Assembly (NCBI GenBank): GCA_021804315.1
Contig: JAJZHX010000007.1
Location: 1 to 12,978, forward strand
Length of the DNA: 12,978 nt
Direction of reading: 5' to 3'
Source: a bacterium
GTDB taxonomy: Bacteria > Patescibacteriota > Saccharimonadia > Saccharimonadales > UBA4665
In this document: positions 12,196 through 12,978 of the stretch, one piece after another
Layout of the letters: each line of letters begins with the position of its first letter
Numbering within the stretch: the first letter of the stretch is position 1
Made by a program: the position numbers and the translations under genes
The notes under the pieces: model-generated
Databases searched by the model: none
The model's input: the letters and a program-made list of their open reading frames with translations, nothing else
Told to the model about the DNA's origin: nothing

Positions 12196-12753
12196 ATGTC
12201 GAAGCATAGTAACTATAATATAAAGACCGGTGTTCTAAAAACTAAATCAACAAATCTAATAAAACTGATTACCGGAGCTACGGCAAGCATAGTTTTTGCT
12301 ATAGCTTTTTCTGTGCCTGTTTTTGCTGCTAGTCTGGGCAGTAATGGGACAATACATGCACTTGGCACTCCAACTTCAACTACGCTTGATGCTTGTGGCT
12401 ATTTTGTTGGAACGCAAGTTTCAACGCAGACCCATACTGTCACAACGCCTAGTGGTATAACACAGGAGAGCCAGAAAGGCACCTGGACTGGTATAGACAA
12501 TAACTACTATAATACCCCCGTAGCATCACTTGGGCTAGTCAGCGGCACCTATACGGAAAACACTACTACCAGTAACGGAATAGTTAGGGGAACTGAGGAA
12601 TTTCATTCTTCAGACGGTAATATTACTCAGCAGTTTAGTTTCACTACCAGTTACACTAATTTTAAGGTAAATGTTCGCGCTACTGGAAAGCTTGCTTTCT
12701 TAACCAGCAACACCAATGGCCGATGTTACAAAGGGACATTTCCTCGCCCTTAA
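12196..12753 (+). CDS. Sec-secreted protein, function unknown (185 aa)
   Basis: I do not recognise the mature protein. The N terminus is a long signal peptide: a basic head with several Lys (1-23), a hydrophobic core LITGATASIVFAIAFSVPV (24-42), and a cut site after VFA at about residue 44. The mature part of roughly 140 residues is rich in Thr, Ser, Gly and Asn, with alternating beta-like patterns, and has just two Cys, at 67 and 177, near its two ends. These could form one disulfide closing a beta domain. No anchor or sorting signal is seen, so release or loose surface binding is likely. The strong Shine-Dalgarno and separate promoter suggest a well-expressed single gene. Possible roles include a surface or adhesion protein; nothing in the sequence is decisive. 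Confidence 0.8.
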   Translation: MSKHSNYNIKTGVLKTKSTNLIKLITGATASIVFAIAFSVPVFAASLGSNGTIHALGTPTSTTLDACGYFVGTQVSTQTHTVTTPSGITQESQKGTWTGIDNNYYNTPVASLGLVSGTYTENTTTSNGIVRGTEEFHSSDGNITQQFSFTTSYTNFKVNVRATGKLAFLTSNTNGRCYKGTFPRP

Positions 12754-12803
12754 TAAGTTAAGTGTGCATTTTGGCTTAATTAGCATACGCTGATCAATTG
12801 TTG

Positions 12804-12962
12804 CTAAGTAGTCAAGCGGTTACTAATAAATACTAGGCTAAATATTGGTATTGGCGATCGAATGATAATGTCTTCATCGCTTATGCCTAGTGCTTTCGCG
12901 GCTCCTAATACATCTATGCTCAATGATTTGGTGATGATGTTCGTTATAGGGATCTGCCAGTG
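12804..12962 (-). pseudogene. short start-less ORF, possible gene remnant
   Basis: On the minus strand a frame is open for 53 codons between two TAG codons. It contains SLSIDVLGAAKALGISDEDIIIRSP, a helix-like, protein-like stretch, and ends in FSLVFISNRLTT. There is no ATG; a TTG inside could start a 39-residue product. I recognise no family. It may be the remnant of a gene or chance. Confidence 0.25.
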
Positions 12963-12978
12963 CTAATTTGAATAAGAT

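Overview
The window looks like a chromosomal piece of a Patescibacteria/CPR genome, most likely Candidatus Saccharibacteria. It has low-to-moderate GC, many very small genes, and household genes of divergent subfamilies. Several strong -10 boxes sit only 6-8 bases before the start codon, implying leaderless mRNAs. The placement is an inference from gene style and remembered family resemblance, not from a search. Codon use fits the standard code: TAA, TAG and TGA all end intact genes.

Left part (1-2863): the 3' end of rarA (replication-fork ATPase), a 64-aa unknown gene, and metK. The metK leader folds as a SAM-I-clan-like riboswitch. Its final hairpin is an intrinsic terminator that also contains the metK ribosome binding site. 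A tRNA-Gln(CTG) gene with encoded CCA is divergent from metK, followed by a RdgB/HAM1-type nucleotide pyrophosphatase on the minus strand.

Middle accessory part (2864-5137): a chain of tiny plus-strand genes: a 55-aa Cys-rich protein, a 72-aa membrane protein, a Doc-type toxin with a ruined AbrB-type antitoxin, and a 50-aa CxxC protein. Diverged direct repeats lie between them. The toxin-antitoxin pair carries three premature stops and has lost the catalytic His. A start-less membrane-like ORF follows. The stretch reads as an eroding cassette-like island.

Cell-surface part (5138-7606): two divergent genes, an unknown protein with one N-terminal membrane anchor and a GH5-like glycoside hydrolase behind a prepilin-like N terminus. 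Both probably act outside the membrane.

Right part (7780-12978): a two-gene minus-strand operon (alpha/beta-hydrolase-like protein, then a PlsC-type acyltransferase), a decayed plus-strand gene, a GNAT acetyltransferase with an extra Cys/His-rich C-terminal domain, a PH-like membrane protein, a Sec-secreted protein with a strong Shine-Dalgarno, and a start-less ORF on the minus strand at the edge.

A consistent theme is translation style. First genes of transcripts tend to have a -10 box at leaderless distance. The operon-internal acyltransferase gene, the riboswitch-controlled metK and the secreted-protein gene have Shine-Dalgarno sequences.
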